Positions 1-11,776 of a stretch of 27,214 nt of DNA are shown in pieces (position 1 is the first letter of the stretch; each line of letters opens with the position of its first letter). This DNA is from Mitosporidium daphniae (taxonomy: Eukaryota; Microsporidia). Location: NCBI RefSeq assembly GCF_000760515.2, contig NW_013546160.1, positions 1 to 27,214 of the forward strand, given 5' to 3'. The translations under genes and the position numbers were made by a program. Below the pieces are notes generated by a model. That model saw only the letters and a list, made by a program, of their open reading frames with translations. It did not search any database and was not told the DNA's origin.

Positions 1-893
1 GGGATTCCATATTTTGATCCAAATTTCCTCAATAAAAGGATATTTGAATTCCTCCAATGCCTCCAATAGCTTTTTAAAAGCAGCTGCGTCACTAAATTCG
101 GAAAGAACCCCCGGTAAATCGGACAGATAATAGTGATTTGTATTCAAATTGTTTAGAAACATATCGAAAATATGGAATCCCCTGTCATTCGGATTTTTCT
201 TATTGCAATTCCTGATCTCCAAGACGCGAGATCGTTCCAGCAAAAAATGCTCGATTTTCGCTGCCTTTATGGACGATTCAAAGTAGATGATTTGGATGAA
301 CTTTCCAAATCTCGACGAATTGTGGTTATTTTGCGTCTTAGCATTTCCAAACGCCTGTAGCACTATTTCGGAAAGCGAAATCTAAGGCAGTTTGTAAACT
401 TTAAAATTACCAGTCTTAGGATCTTCGGATCTGGATCGCTGGAAAAGCGAACAAGGTAATTTAAAATGTGATGACATGTTCGTGTTTTTCCCGATCCTGA
501 CTCGCCAGATATTATAATCGACTGTGGATGGTTTTTTTCGGTCAGTGCCGAGAACGCTCTATGTGCCACATTATAAATGTGAGCATCATCTCGCGTTGGA
601 GATGCTCTAATTTTTTCAATTTTTTGATCCCCATATAAGAGGGCTTCGTATTTGTCGCTAAATGGGTTGATGGCGATCAGAATGTCCCCAATAAATGTGT
701 ATATGTTTCCCTCTAAAAATCTGGTTCGAATCGTACTAAGAACTAACGGTGTTTACAAAAACATTTAACCTTCCCGACTATCTATGCGTGCAAAGGCCAA
801 AAGATTGCTGACCAGCGAGTGACTTTGGCAAAGCTCCTTATCATTTGTTTCTCCATCCTTATTTCCCTCGCTTAAGAAAAGAACGGAAGGCAT
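1..893 (-). CDS. Myosin heavy chain, N-terminal part of motor domain (partial)
   Basis: Actin-based motor; only about the first 279 residues are inside the window and the gene continues past base 1. Three exons are seen on the minus strand: 893-770, 742-411 and 381-1, separated by 27-nt (743-769) and 29-nt (382-410) GT-AG introns. Joining them gives the expected motor order: a short N-terminus, then IYTFIGDILIAINPF, the P-loop GESGSGKT, LQAFGNAKTQNNHNSSRFGK (switch I) and AAKIEHFLLERSRV, then DRGFHIFD. The P-loop has Ser where most myosins have Ala. There is no room for an SH3-like N-terminal domain, so a class II or V type is unlikely; the class cannot be set without the tail. The start at 893 (MPSVLFLSEG) is a guess; an in-frame ATG also lies at 980. 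It is divergent from VPS13. Confidence 0.87.
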
Positions 894-1181
894 AAGGCCA
901 AATTTGAACAAACTGATAAAAAGAATCCATAACAGTGATCTTGCAATTAAGAGTTGAAGAATGGCATAGATGGCGCCCAATCCAAACCCTAACCCTCGCG
1001 CAATTTAGGGTTAGGGTTGAGCCCGGCTACAATATGTCCCAGCAACAACATTGCAAAGGCGATTGGGTGGTAGGTAATTTTTTGAGATATTTTGTACTTG
1101 GAAATTGCATAGATTTTAGTAAAAATCTTTTTAAAAACTTCAATCTAATTAATCAGCAGCCTTCTGTACTTTTCGGACCAT
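894..1181. promoter_or_regulatory. Shared intergenic promoter between divergent myosin and VPS13 genes
   Basis: These 288 bases separate two divergently transcribed genes and hold no convincing coding sequence. ORFs crossing it in either direction have no family motifs. Its notable content is the telomere-type inverted repeat at 985-1018. The 3' part (1080-1180) is AT-rich, as expected just upstream of a start codon. Confidence 0.55.
985..1018. repeat. Perfect inverted repeat of telomere-type motif (AACCCTAACCCT / AGGGTTAGGGTT)
   Basis: Two 12-bp arms, AACCCTAACCCT at 985-996 and AGGGTTAGGGTT at 1007-1018, are exact reverse complements separated by 10 bp (CGCGCAATTT). Each arm carries two telomeric hexamers. 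Such telo-boxes are known promoter elements bound by TTAGGG-repeat factors (Tbf1/Teb1/TRF-like Myb proteins) in yeasts and other eukaryotes. The symmetric placement in a divergent promoter suggests a bidirectional regulatory site; that role is inferred. Confidence 0.75.
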
Positions 1182-4100
1182 ATGTTCGAATCATTCTTTA
1201 TCAATTTGTTCCAAAGATCTTTTGGGGTCTACTTTGTCAACTTGGAAAATACCAATTTTAAAGTAGGCATATGGAACGGAGATGTCAGTATTTCTAATCT
1301 CGTTATCAATTCTCAGGCTTTTTCGGGCTCAATATCATCATTGCTCCTGACTACTGGTTTGAACTTTTCTTAATGCTAGGATCCATTTCTGAAATTTCAA
1401 TCAAGGTCCCATGGTATAGCCCATTCAAGCAGCCAGTTAATGTATTTGTTGATGGTCTTGCATTACACTTTAAGCTAAAGGTATTCTTTGAACTTGATCC
1501 TCTAGGACGACTACATGGTTATGTCTGACCTCAAAAAGGAAATTTTTCTCTTCTTCCATAAACACTTTCAGGCAGAAGCGGAAGCTACCGGTAACTCTTA
1601 TGTAAAGTCCCTCAAATCCAAAATCCTTGATTCTTGCAATTTGTTCATAAAAAATGCGCAAGTTGTTGTTGAGAGAAATTCCCGCAAATTTGCATTCAAA
1701 ATATCTTCATTGTCTATTTTATCGATTAGCGATGCACTGGAGGCCCCGGCTGGAGAGCCGATTGAAACACCAGCAAGGGATTCTATTGATATTTCTACTG
1801 GAAGCCCGGTGGAGATCTCCAGTTTGGATGCGGTTGATGTTTGTACTGGAAAGCCTGTCGAGATTTCCACTTTGCACGCGGTTGAAGTTTCGCCTCCTGT
1901 TAACGTTGGGCCGAAATCCACTTTGCGGATCCTTTCAATTGAAAGCTTTACTTGCTCGTTCAATGCTGGAAATCTCGATGCCGAAATGGCAACCTTTGTT
2001 GATGCTTCTGTTTTAAGTGTTAAAGTCACACCCAAAAGTGCAGGCGAAGATTCGAAAATCTCTGTGGACCTGCTTATGGATTCTATCTCAATTGAGCTGA
2101 GTCTAGAGCTTGTCCAGGCGTATCAAAGTATTTTGAAAGACTCTCAAAATCAAACCACCAGCCTCAAATCGCTGGCAAAAGTAGTATTGCAGAAAAACAG
2201 GGCGCGTTCCTTTGTTTGGAGCTGTATGGAAGCTTTTTGTGCCGACCGAAAATCCTATGTATGCCACTATAATAGCAAGGTATTGTAATGAGGTGTATTT
2301 ATGCATCCTAGCCGTCAATAGAGTCTCTTCAAATACTAAATTCAATTGAGAAGAAGTATGACGTCCAGGATATCTTGCTTTTCAGGGATATTGCCAAGTC
2401 CGTTCAGAAAAAGAAAGGGCTCTCTTCATTAGCATTGAGGTTCCCAATGTTTTCCTCGAAAAAATCCGCAAATATGCATGCAAATGCTTCTCCTTGTGGA
2501 AATCAGGCAATCTCAAAAACAGTAAGCTTGCTCCCATCTGATTTTAGACAATGATACTTGCAACGTCAAAGATAGAAAAATTGTCCCTTTCTTTACTTGT
2601 TATCAGTGGTGGCGCGACAGCAAATTTTACCTTTGAATTGGGCTCGCTATTTTTAACCACTGAATTTACATCCAACTGGTCTCAATTATCAGGTACGGGG
2701 CAATTTGGAAATGTTTCTTTTGCGTATCAATTGCCAGATAAGGAAGAAAAATTTCTTTTTCAAAACGACGAAAATTTGGACTATTCATCGGATGCTGGGG
2801 AGGGATTTATTTGTAAAAACGTTGTCGAATATGGCCCCAATGATGGCTTGACGCTCAATATTGCTCCCATTTCGCTGAAATTAAACATGAGTACCATCAC
2901 GCTCTTGCAATCTGCATGCGATGCCTTTTTCTCTTCATTTCCTGTCGCCATGCATGCTGCACATAGTAGTAATGATCTGAAATGGGCTGTTTCTTTGCAA
3001 AAAGTTGATATCGCTTTGGCTTTATTTGGGGATGCGGAGAGTTTGATGTTTTCCATTGTTGACATCGAGTTCGCTTGTCCTGAAGGGAATTTTCTAGAGC
3101 TATCTTTATACTCGATTTGCTCATCATTCCAAAATTCAGCAAATGGCCTGCATACGATTCCGCTCTTGGAAATCTCAAATTTCAGCGGTAAATTTATGGA
3201 CCACATTGCGGATGTTTATATTTCGAGGATAGCTTTAGGCTTATATGACTATCCCGTTTGGCTGCTAAGAAAGTCGTTCGCCTACTTTGAGTCTTCGTCA
3301 AGCGAACCGGTAAATTTTAGCCTGGTTTTGAATGTTGATCAATTTAAAGGCGAGCTCTTTTATTCGTCAAAATGCACGGAGTCACCGTGGAATGTTTTTG
3401 AGGGTGGAAATCGTGCATCGACGCTTTGTTTTTCGTTTGACAAGCTGTGCGAACTTGAAGCATCGTCTGTCATCGTCAACTTATCAACAACGTCAAAAGA
3501 GTATCTGAAGATAACTTTTAATGAGCTCTTTGAACTGACCCCTTTACGAAATGAGCTGCTTTTTATTGAAGCCAAGCAACCTCCGGAGGCATTTAAGAAT
3601 TACTTTACACCCTGCTACATTCCCAATCCAGACAATGTTGAAAACAGCTCCTTTTTCCGGTTTGTACGAAAATCATCACCAATGGAAGTGATTTTCAAGC
3701 AATCCGATATGTACTCCCTTTTTTTGCAAGCATTTGTTGTCGACATTGATTCAAGCTTTTGCCCAGAGTTTATTGTTAACTTCCATGCGTATTTTAGTCG
3801 CCTTTTTGTGTTCAATCTGTTTGCCCCTGTGCCGTGTTCGTCGTTTTTTTGCTTTCCCGTCAATCCTCAAAGAAACAGCAAATTCCGCATGCTGCTTTCA
3901 GTTAAAAATTCGTGCTGCAAGCTGTTCCACGTGCCTTCTGCATATCAGCGCTTGTTTATTGAACAGGGAGATGTAACCATTGACTATGAACGGGAAATTG
4001 ATTCCATATTGTCGAAAAAGAACATCGAGGTCGTTTTGAATACCAACTCGTGCGTCAAAAACGCATCGGATGAGACACTCTTTTCGTGGGGGAAACCTTT

Positions 4101-7100
4101 GCATGTGCAGTATGTTTCTCCAAAATCGGTGCACAGCACAAAATCCTACGTGCAGGAGCTTGCAATTTGGTGTGCAAACATTTTCTTATATCTTTCGGAG
4201 ACCGACTTGCGCGATCTTGTGCTGTTTAAAGAAAAGATTCTTCATTTTTTGGATATCTTTTTTTTCCAAATCGACTGCTATTTGGACTTACCATCGCCTT
4301 GCCACACCATGACCAGCTCGTTGACTTTAACGCTGGCTGATGAAAACGAGCTGGTGCTGCCATCGACGGTGTTCGAAAACTCCTATCCATTTGAGTTTTC
4401 CATTTGCCCGTATAATGGCATTTCCGTTATTTTCAGCACATTCCAGTTTAAATCGTCATCGAACCTGTCAACTGTGGAAATCCTTTCAGAAGAGCCATCT
4501 TGTTCATCGCTGAAAGTGAACATCAATGACATCAAGGGCATGGATGAGTCGTTCATATCCAGACCGTTCACCATTGATATCTTGTTGAACAATGCCAAGT
4601 CGACCATCGATATTTACGAGTGTCTGTCTTTCAGATTCCATGGTGCAAAGGCCAAATCAATCACCTTTTTGCTGTGCTTTCTGATGGAGTTTGTCCAGTC
4701 AATTCCATTGATCTTGGAGGGCGTACCTTGCAAAAAGGCAACCGAATTCGTTTTGCTTTTCAATGCGAAAAAGATTGTCGCTGAAATTGGTGCTGCAAAT
4801 TGTGAATCAATCTCACTGAGCATGCTAAATTGCTTGGCCCAAGCATTCAGCTCTGGCGGCAACAAAATGGACATTTTTTACTTTTTTGCAGGGTATTCGT
4901 TGAAATACAAGAACTATTGCATATCGGATGAAGACGTCATCGTGCCGAGCTTAATCGATAAAAGTCTGCTGGTTTTTGACCCATGCATTCTTGCAAACTT
5001 GGTGGACGGAAATACGCAAATATATTGTCCCAAAGCCCTGTCGCTTTATACGGCATCGCCTTTTCGAGGCCAGTTTTCGAGCGAAAAGACTTCCACGAAC
5101 GAGGGCAGCTCCTTCTGCATGGAGAGCGTGCAAAAATTGAACTTTTTCGTCCCATTTGTTTGCAAAATTTACGATGCTTCTGTTCTGCACCAGGCGTTCA
5201 ATTTTATTTTCAGTTCTATTCCCAAGAAGGACCTTGAGGCTATTATTGATCCCAAATCGTCTTTGTTGGTTTCAACGCGCTTATCGAGCATCGATGACAT
5301 CACGCTTTGCTCGCAGGTTTCGGTTGGCTTTTTGCAAGGGATTTACATCTTTTTACCCTTTGATTTCGATGCAGGCTCTTTCTATCTTTTCTGTACACAC
5401 ATGCGGTTCGCAAGCAACGCAAAATTTTTTGCCACGCCAAATGAAGAGAAAGAATACTTTCGCTGGAATGTAGCCGTGTCCAATCTTTGCTTCAGCGTCG
5501 ATCCGTCCATCATCATTAGCGATGGAGGGGGGGCTCTGATCAGCGATTCCTATTTGTTCCCATCTTTGCCAAAAGATTCAAACAGGCAGATTGTCACTCC
5601 GGTTTACTTGAATGTTTCCTTGGATGGCAAGCGAAAACATCCATCGCTCTCCGAAATATGGTCCAAAATCGAGGTATCAAAAGTGTGTGTAAACATCACG
5701 TCCAATGACATTTTGCTGCTTTGGAACCTTTCGTCCACGCTTTGTGCAAAAATAAAAACCGGCAATTGGATGATCCCATCAAGAGGCAGCGTTCCTCCAA
5801 TCGAGCTGGTCAACCAGATCTCTTTGGCTATTGCCGGGGTCGAGATTCTGGTGATTTTCGAGGACTATGCATTTACTGGCGAAAAGGAGATGCAACTCTC
5901 GTGTGCAAAGTCGGCCCACAAATCGACCCCACCGTCTCTTTCTTATTCTTGCCCGTTTTTGAAAGTTGTCATTCCAAAACTGGCCTTGGAAGATGCATAT
6001 TTCAAGGTTGAGAACATCCGGTTTTCAGAGGACGAGGAGGAAGAGCCGGAGCCCTTTGATCCGGATCTGAACGTTGAAGATGATTCCAATTCGATCCGCT
6101 TTGATGATGATGCAAACTCTTCGTATTCCGAATTTTTCTCTGACATTTCGGACGAACTTTGCAACCTTTTCGTCGTATTCACGATGGAGGTAAAAGTCGA
6201 TTATTTCAACTCTGATAACTCCACATGGGAGCCTCTGATCGAGACATGGCAGTTTACTGCCACCATCGATCGCAAGTGGTTGCGGGCGCTCAATATGACC
6301 ACGTCTACAGAGGTCACCATCTCATCGATGCACAATCTCGAGTTCTGTGTTTCGCAAGTCTTTTTGAAGTATGCCGCGCTGTATTTGCGCAGAATTTTCT
6401 CTCTCTGTAAGGACCTCGATTCGGTGGCTACAAACAGCAAAGGCCAGAGTGCTTGTTCTGCCCATGGGCAGAACTTGACATTCTTGGTGCGAAATGAAAC
6501 GGGCGTTGATCTCATGTTGTGGTCCAGCGATGGAGTGACGCCGACAGATAGCACATCTGGAGAGACAACTCCGACTGCCGTTGAAACCACGGAAATCTGT
6601 GATCGATTACAATCAGGCGAATCGCTGTATTGGAGATTTTCATCCTCGCGCGATCCCATCTTGAATGTGCATCTGCTGGAGGATCGGTTTCCGTTTGAAT
6701 CGATAAGGAACATCCCTGTTAACAAGTATCTATCGTCACTGTTTTTGTTGCGGCCGAGCATGGATGGCATCAAGCATTTTATTGTTGCCGAGGTTTCAAG
6801 CTATAACCTGGCATCGGCGGCCCGGATGGCAGGGCAACCTGCAACATCGGCGGCTTGGCCCTCAAAATTTAGCGCCTCATCCACGCTTCCAGTGTCAAGC
6901 CTGGGCTCGACTTTTGATCCACATTGTGCTTCGTTCGCCCTGCATGATCCCATTACATATGCAAAGCGCATCGATATCAGCTCTGCACTACAGCTGCAAA
7001 ATCACACAGATATCGTCTTCGAGGTGATGTTTTTCATCCCAGATCGGCTGTTTCAGAGCCGCGAGTTGGCTTCGTTTCTGATTCCACAGATTTATGTTCT

Positions 7101-10100
7101 CGAGTGTTGGCCAGGCGAGGTGCAGGGCGTTCCCCTTGATATTGCTTACTATTCACGCTTTAAGATCCGTCCCAAGTACTTTGTTGCCAAGGAAAACACC
7201 GAGAACTTGCCCAATTTTTCCACACATGCCCGCAACTCCAAAAAGAGCAGCCCCATTAACTCGGTGCGCTACATCTGGTCTGCATCCTCCGTCGATTGGC
7301 GCACAGTTCTAGATGGCACTAAAGCAGAGAAAAACAGCACTTTGCTGTCTGCAAATGACGTTGAGCTGATATCGAACCCGGATCTGTCGTTTGTCTCGGA
7401 AGGGGAAACCAGCGGCCTTTCACAAGTCTTTTCCGTTTCGACAATTGTCCACTGCGAACGGCTAGGCGATTTCAGCATGCATTATCCTGCGATGCGGTGC
7501 CATTTTTTACCGCCCGTCATCATCAGCAGCCAGCTCCCGTATCCCATCACATTCAAAATTCTTGATCGGCGGCAGAAGGTCAACTTCAAAGCGTCTTTGG
7601 CGAGCTATGAAACGCTACATTTGCACTATGTGGCTCTTTCCGCGTCAGAAGACATCGATGGGGGTCCAGCGTTGCTGGGGTTGATGGTAGATATCCCTGA
7701 CATTGGGTGCACCTCGCGCAACCCGTCACTCATTTATCACTCTGCTGAAGCGTCACGACGTCTAGTAAGAGCGTCCAAGCAAACACCAGAGCAGCGGACC
7801 AAAGTCGAGAACCGCGCAAAAACAGAGCCAGAGCAGCAGAACCCATACGTGGATGACTTTATTGAGCTTGTCAACGGAAATGGCCTTCCTTTGGTTCTGC
7901 GCATAAACTACAGGTGAGCAAGATGCCATTTTAACGGTTACAGGTCGTTTGAGTGTTCGAGCGTTGTGAAGCAGATTGAAATATATGCCCCATATGTGGT
8001 GTTGAATCAATCAGAGCTAGACATTTCATTTAGACAGGTCTCTGCATTGCTACCGGGCAACCAGGGTGAGAAGAGACCACATGCGATCGGTGCCACGAAC
8101 GGGCTACTACCCCTTCTTTATTCATACGGACGCAACTCCGGGACGCTAAATCACTTACTCAAGTCTTCCCATGCACGGTCAGTGATTCGCACCAAAGACA
8201 CGGAGTGGTCAAAGCCAATATCCATAGAAATTGTCGGCTCGTCGCAGCATCTTGAGCTGTGCGGGCGCTCCGCTTCGTATCAGCTCGGAATTTCCGTTTC
8301 GACGGATCCCCGCACCCCAAATTCCAAGGTGATAATGATCCGGCCACGCTTTGTGCTTTATTCAATGGTCGGCTTTGACTTTTGCATTGCTGCCTCTGCT
8401 TCACCCTCCAATGTGAATGTCGTTTCGCCCAGGACGCTGATCCCATTTCACTTTGGACGATCAAAGAGCGAAGACCACGACTCGCCGGCCTTTTATGCAG
8501 TCACGCTCAAAAAAGTGTCATCGCCACAGGACTGCTGGAGCGCGCCCCTGATTCTAACACAGCTTGGAACAAGTTTCCTTCGCTTTGAGCGGAGCGATGA
8601 CCCTGCTATCGTTGTCGGTGGACCGGAGCCAAAACCCAACCCAAAGGCAAGACTGCTAGCCCCGACCTCTAATTTTGATGCTTCGCTGTCTCCGGGAAAA
8701 GGCGCAGCCATCACATTGGATACTTCCAATGCTAGCATATGTACAGAACCTTCAGCAGCATGTGGATTGTCACCGCTACTTAAATGCCAGGCACTGATGG
8801 AAGGCCCTACCTTTTATGTGGTCTTTTCAGCGCAACAGCAATATCCGTTCATTTTGGTGAACTCGTGTTCGCATCACGCACTGACATGTCATCAGGTCGG
8901 GTCCCACAGGCTCTATTACTTGCCTGCACGGAATTCAGAGCCATTCGGTTGCACAGTGCCAAACGAGGAGACAGATGCCCACAAAGGCACTCGGAAAGCC
9001 AGGGATATTTCTCCCAACACGTCTCCGGAGAGAACAGAGGACTCTTGCAGGCCTTCGGCAATCTCGTTTTTTTGGGAGATGCCCTCAGTTGCGGAGAAAA
9101 AACTGGCCATCTATCTGGACGATGCTGGCAAGAAGAAGGAAATCAACATTTCCGAGATTGGCACCCTGGAGCCACTCAAGTTCCGAATGAGGGATGGCAC
9201 GTACACCATAATCAATGCCAAGGTAGAGCTGATGGGAGGCTCACAGAGTCTGCGTGTAGTTTTTTCAGAATCTCCGCTGTTAGATACCACGCCCAAGAAG
9301 CCCTCAAAGAAATATCCACAATGGAAGTTGAAAAAGAAGATCAAGAAAAAAATGAAGGCCCTCAAGCAGTCCATACAGGTCAGCAAGAAGAGCCATTTCC
9401 TGTCTCTTCAGCGAAGATTTTTCCACTCCACCATGCGGGAAGAAGACATGCGACATGATTCATCTGCATCTCCGCACGGTGGGTCTGTGTCAGAGAAACG
9501 GTTGAGCATTTCCAACTTGCTTTCCGGGCTCAAGCTGAACCTGGAAATCCAGTCACGAATCGGCATTTCGCTCATTGACAATAGCAATGCCTGTGAGGCA
9601 TCTGAGCGCAGATTTGAAATGGCCAATGAAACGCTTTTTCATGAGCTAGACGAAATTGCATACATCGCCATCGAGGGGCTCTCCGTAACGTACCACCTGC
9701 CTTCTGCAGAAGAGTCCATTAAGTTTGCGTCTCCAAGCTTGATGAAGCTGTCCATCAACTGGCTGGAGGTTCGTTGATCTCCTGTTTTTCTCACTTGTAG
9801 ATTGATAATCAGTGCGCGCTTGCCACAGCACCATTGGTTCTTTACCCCTCAGTACTGAAAAAAGAACGCTCTCTGCAAGGGGACGAAGATCTGCTCGATA
9901 AGATGGAGCATCCGTTCTTAAAGTTTATTTTGATTGAGGATGAGAACCTGGCCTCCTCCGGTATCAAGTGCTTCCAATATGGAGGTCTTTTAATCCAGGA
10001 GTTCTCGCTAGAGCTTGACGGCTATTTTATCAGGCGAATGGAGCAGTTTCTTTCCTTTGACTCTACCACGCTGGCCCAAGTCTCGTCATGGGCGCTCAGT

Positions 10101-11707
10101 GGCAGCATGGAGGCGGATTTTGATACCATTTGCTCGTTGATGGAGTCGCGCAATGGAGACAAATTGCTCTATTTCGAGTGGCTGCAGATTCATCCCATCA
10201 AAATCAACCTCTCCTATTCGAGGGCAGAGTTTCCGCCGCACATTCAGCTGGCAAAAGAGGGCCAAGCAGAGCCTCTTTCATCGATGGCCGAGATCCTTGG
10301 AAACATTCACGGAGCGCCCCTGCGGTTTAATGCCTTGATTTTACAAAACCCGATCTTTGCATATGGAATTTTCGTGAAAATCCTCAAAGAGCACTATGGA
10401 GACCAGCTCATCCAGCAAGTACGTGTCCCCATCATCTCAATGCATAATGTTGTAGGTTCACAAGGTTATCGGTTCTTCAGACATTGCCGGAAATCCCATT
10501 GGAATGTTCAATAGCTTCGCATCTGGAGTGACCGATCTCTTTTACGAGCCTTACCTTGGCTTCATTTCGGACAAACCGCAAGATTTCGGAATCGGCATTG
10601 CAAAGGGCAGTGCGTCTTTGATCAAAAACACTGTTTATGGCATTTCAGATACACTCTCAAAAGTGACCAATTCGTTTGGTAAAGGACTGTCCATCACCAC
10701 GTTGGACTCTGAGTTTCAAAAGGAGCGGAGGTGGAATCGGCGCAAGAGAAACAGGCCAAGACATGCTTTTTCAGGTATCCCCTTGCAAGTGTGAATGTAA
10801 TTTTTAGGTACGGCCAAAACTAGCGGCCAAAACATAACTTTTAGGCATGACTACGGGCGCAAAGTCTTTGGTAACATCAATTGCCTCCGGCATCACGGGA
10901 ATCGTGGAGAGACCCATTGAGGGCGCCAAACATTCCGGGATTCCTGGGCTCATAAAAGGCATTGGCAAGGGAATAGTTGGGGCCGTCACAAAGCCAGTGG
11001 TCGGCATGTTTGACCTTGCCTCGTCCTTGACGGAGGGCATCAAGAACACAACGTCGCTCATCTTTGACGAAGACATTCTGGATAGATGTCGGCCGCCCAG
11101 AGTGATTGCTGCCAGTGGGGCCATCAAGGTTGCCATCAATTGAGGTTGATTTCTAGGATTACGATTTGGAGGCTGCATTGGGGCAGCAAATGATGAGGGA
11201 GGGTGCGAATGGAAAGTTCATCCATCTCACATATGTTTCGCACTTTTACCTTCCAAAGGGAAGCTCCCTGAAATCGCTCTTTATGAAGCATGCCATTGAA
11301 ACGGCCTCCGTCGGTCTGGTGCTCATTTTGCACACGCGCGGAGTGGCGTTGCTTTCCTCAAAGGGCCAAATGGAAGAAATATGGTCCTTTGACTTTAAAA
11401 GATACATTAGGCTGTTGCCAAACGCAGAGCTTGAGGCTGCATTGGATTTGTCTGTTTTCCATGTGGTTGCCATTGAAATTTACCGCTCCATGGTCGAAGA
11501 CGACGATTACGAAACTGCTTTCGATGATGAAGACGAATTTCTGCCGCTCGAAAAACGGGCCAAATTGAGGATTCTGCTTTTCCCTACTTCTCAGATGAAA
11601 TATGTAAGCTTGCGCGGTTTATCGTTGTTATGATTTAGAAATTTTTAAGCCAGTTTAAAGCAACACATGTGGCATGGCGACAGAAGAATCAAATAGAGCC
11701 AGACTGA
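1182..11707 (+). CDS. VPS13: VPS13 family bridge-like lipid transfer protein (complete, 11 exons)
   Basis: Rod-shaped protein that moves bulk phospholipid between membranes at contact sites. Proposed exons: 1182-1356, 1380-1480, 1506-2279, 2312-2521, 2548-7913, 7944-9768, 9801-10418, 10456-10774, 10845-11128, 11157-11603, 11639-11707. Introns are 23-37 nt except 10775-10844 (70 nt). Phases agree throughout and give about 3395 aa, close to yeast Vps13 (about 3144). The N-terminal chorein motif reads MFESFF...KVGIWNGDVSISNL...ISIKVPW. The VAB/SHR-like segment ends in IEIYAPYVVLNQ (about residue 2220). The C-terminal ATG2-like region has WLEIDNQ, GSSDIAGNPIGMFNSF (about 3030) and SGITGIVERPIEGAK...VGAVTKPVVG (about 3140-3185), followed by the C-terminal PH-like region. 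Oddities: three 16-aa repeats at residues 175-222, an acidic EFFSDIS stretch near 1615, and a polybasic segment near 2660. The C-terminal exon (11639-11707) is the least certain. Confidence 0.95.
1752..1895 (+). repeat. Three tandem 48-bp units encoding 16-aa repeats inside VPS13
   Basis: Units at 1752-1799, 1800-1847 and 1848-1895 encode GEPIETPARDSIDIST, GSPVEISSLDAVDVCT and GKPVEISTLHAVEVSP. The second and third are most alike; the first has diverged. Unit length is constant with no frame break. The repeat sits shortly after the chorein N-terminal domain, where VPS13 proteins normally have a conserved beta-rich groove wall, so it is probably a disordered loop insertion. Confidence 0.85.
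10775..10844 (+). other. Composite 70-nt intron in VPS13 with internal AG|GT junction (candidate recursive splice site)
   Basis: Exon 8 ends in phase 1 at 10774 and exon 9 must resume at 10845 to restore ...FSGMTTGAKSL. The 70 nt between divide exactly into two intron-like pieces: 10775-10807 (33 nt, GTATCC...TTTTTAG) and 10808-10844 (37 nt, GTACGG...CATAACTTTTAG). The first acceptor AG is immediately followed by a new donor GT, leaving a zero-length exon. Stopping at 10807 alone gives the wrong frame; stopping at the AG at 10823 meets an immediate stop. The second half contains a near-exact 13-bp duplication (CGGCCAAAAC at 10811 and 10824). A single longer intron is the plain alternative. 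Confidence 0.6.
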
Positions 11708-11776
11708 TGGGACCGTGTGGTCCGAACTAGGGCCGGGCTAAGGCTTGGGGGGTTAGCATTAGGGCTGCCGCTGCGA

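Noticed and set aside
985-1018. Relic of a telomere-telomere fusion
   Set aside because: A fusion gives TTAGGG followed by CCCTAA. Here the order is CCCTAA then TTAGGG, with only two hexamers per arm, in a divergent promoter.
935-1261. Plus-strand ORF covering the telo-box and overlapping the VPS13 start
   Set aside because: Translates the telomeric repeat and AT-rich leader; the real VPS13 start with its chorein motif is in a different frame.
6201-6773. 190-codon minus-strand ORF
   Set aside because: Fully antisense to the VPS13 coding frame; no recognisable motif.
8784-9458. 224-codon plus-strand ORF in an alternative frame
   Set aside because: Overlaps VPS13 exon 6 in another frame, with His/Gly/Cys-rich composition typical of shadow frames.
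1182-11707. VPS13 as a string of frameshifted pseudogene fragments
   Set aside because: Every break is repaired by a GT-AG segment of similar size that restores both phase and conserved VPS13 sequence.
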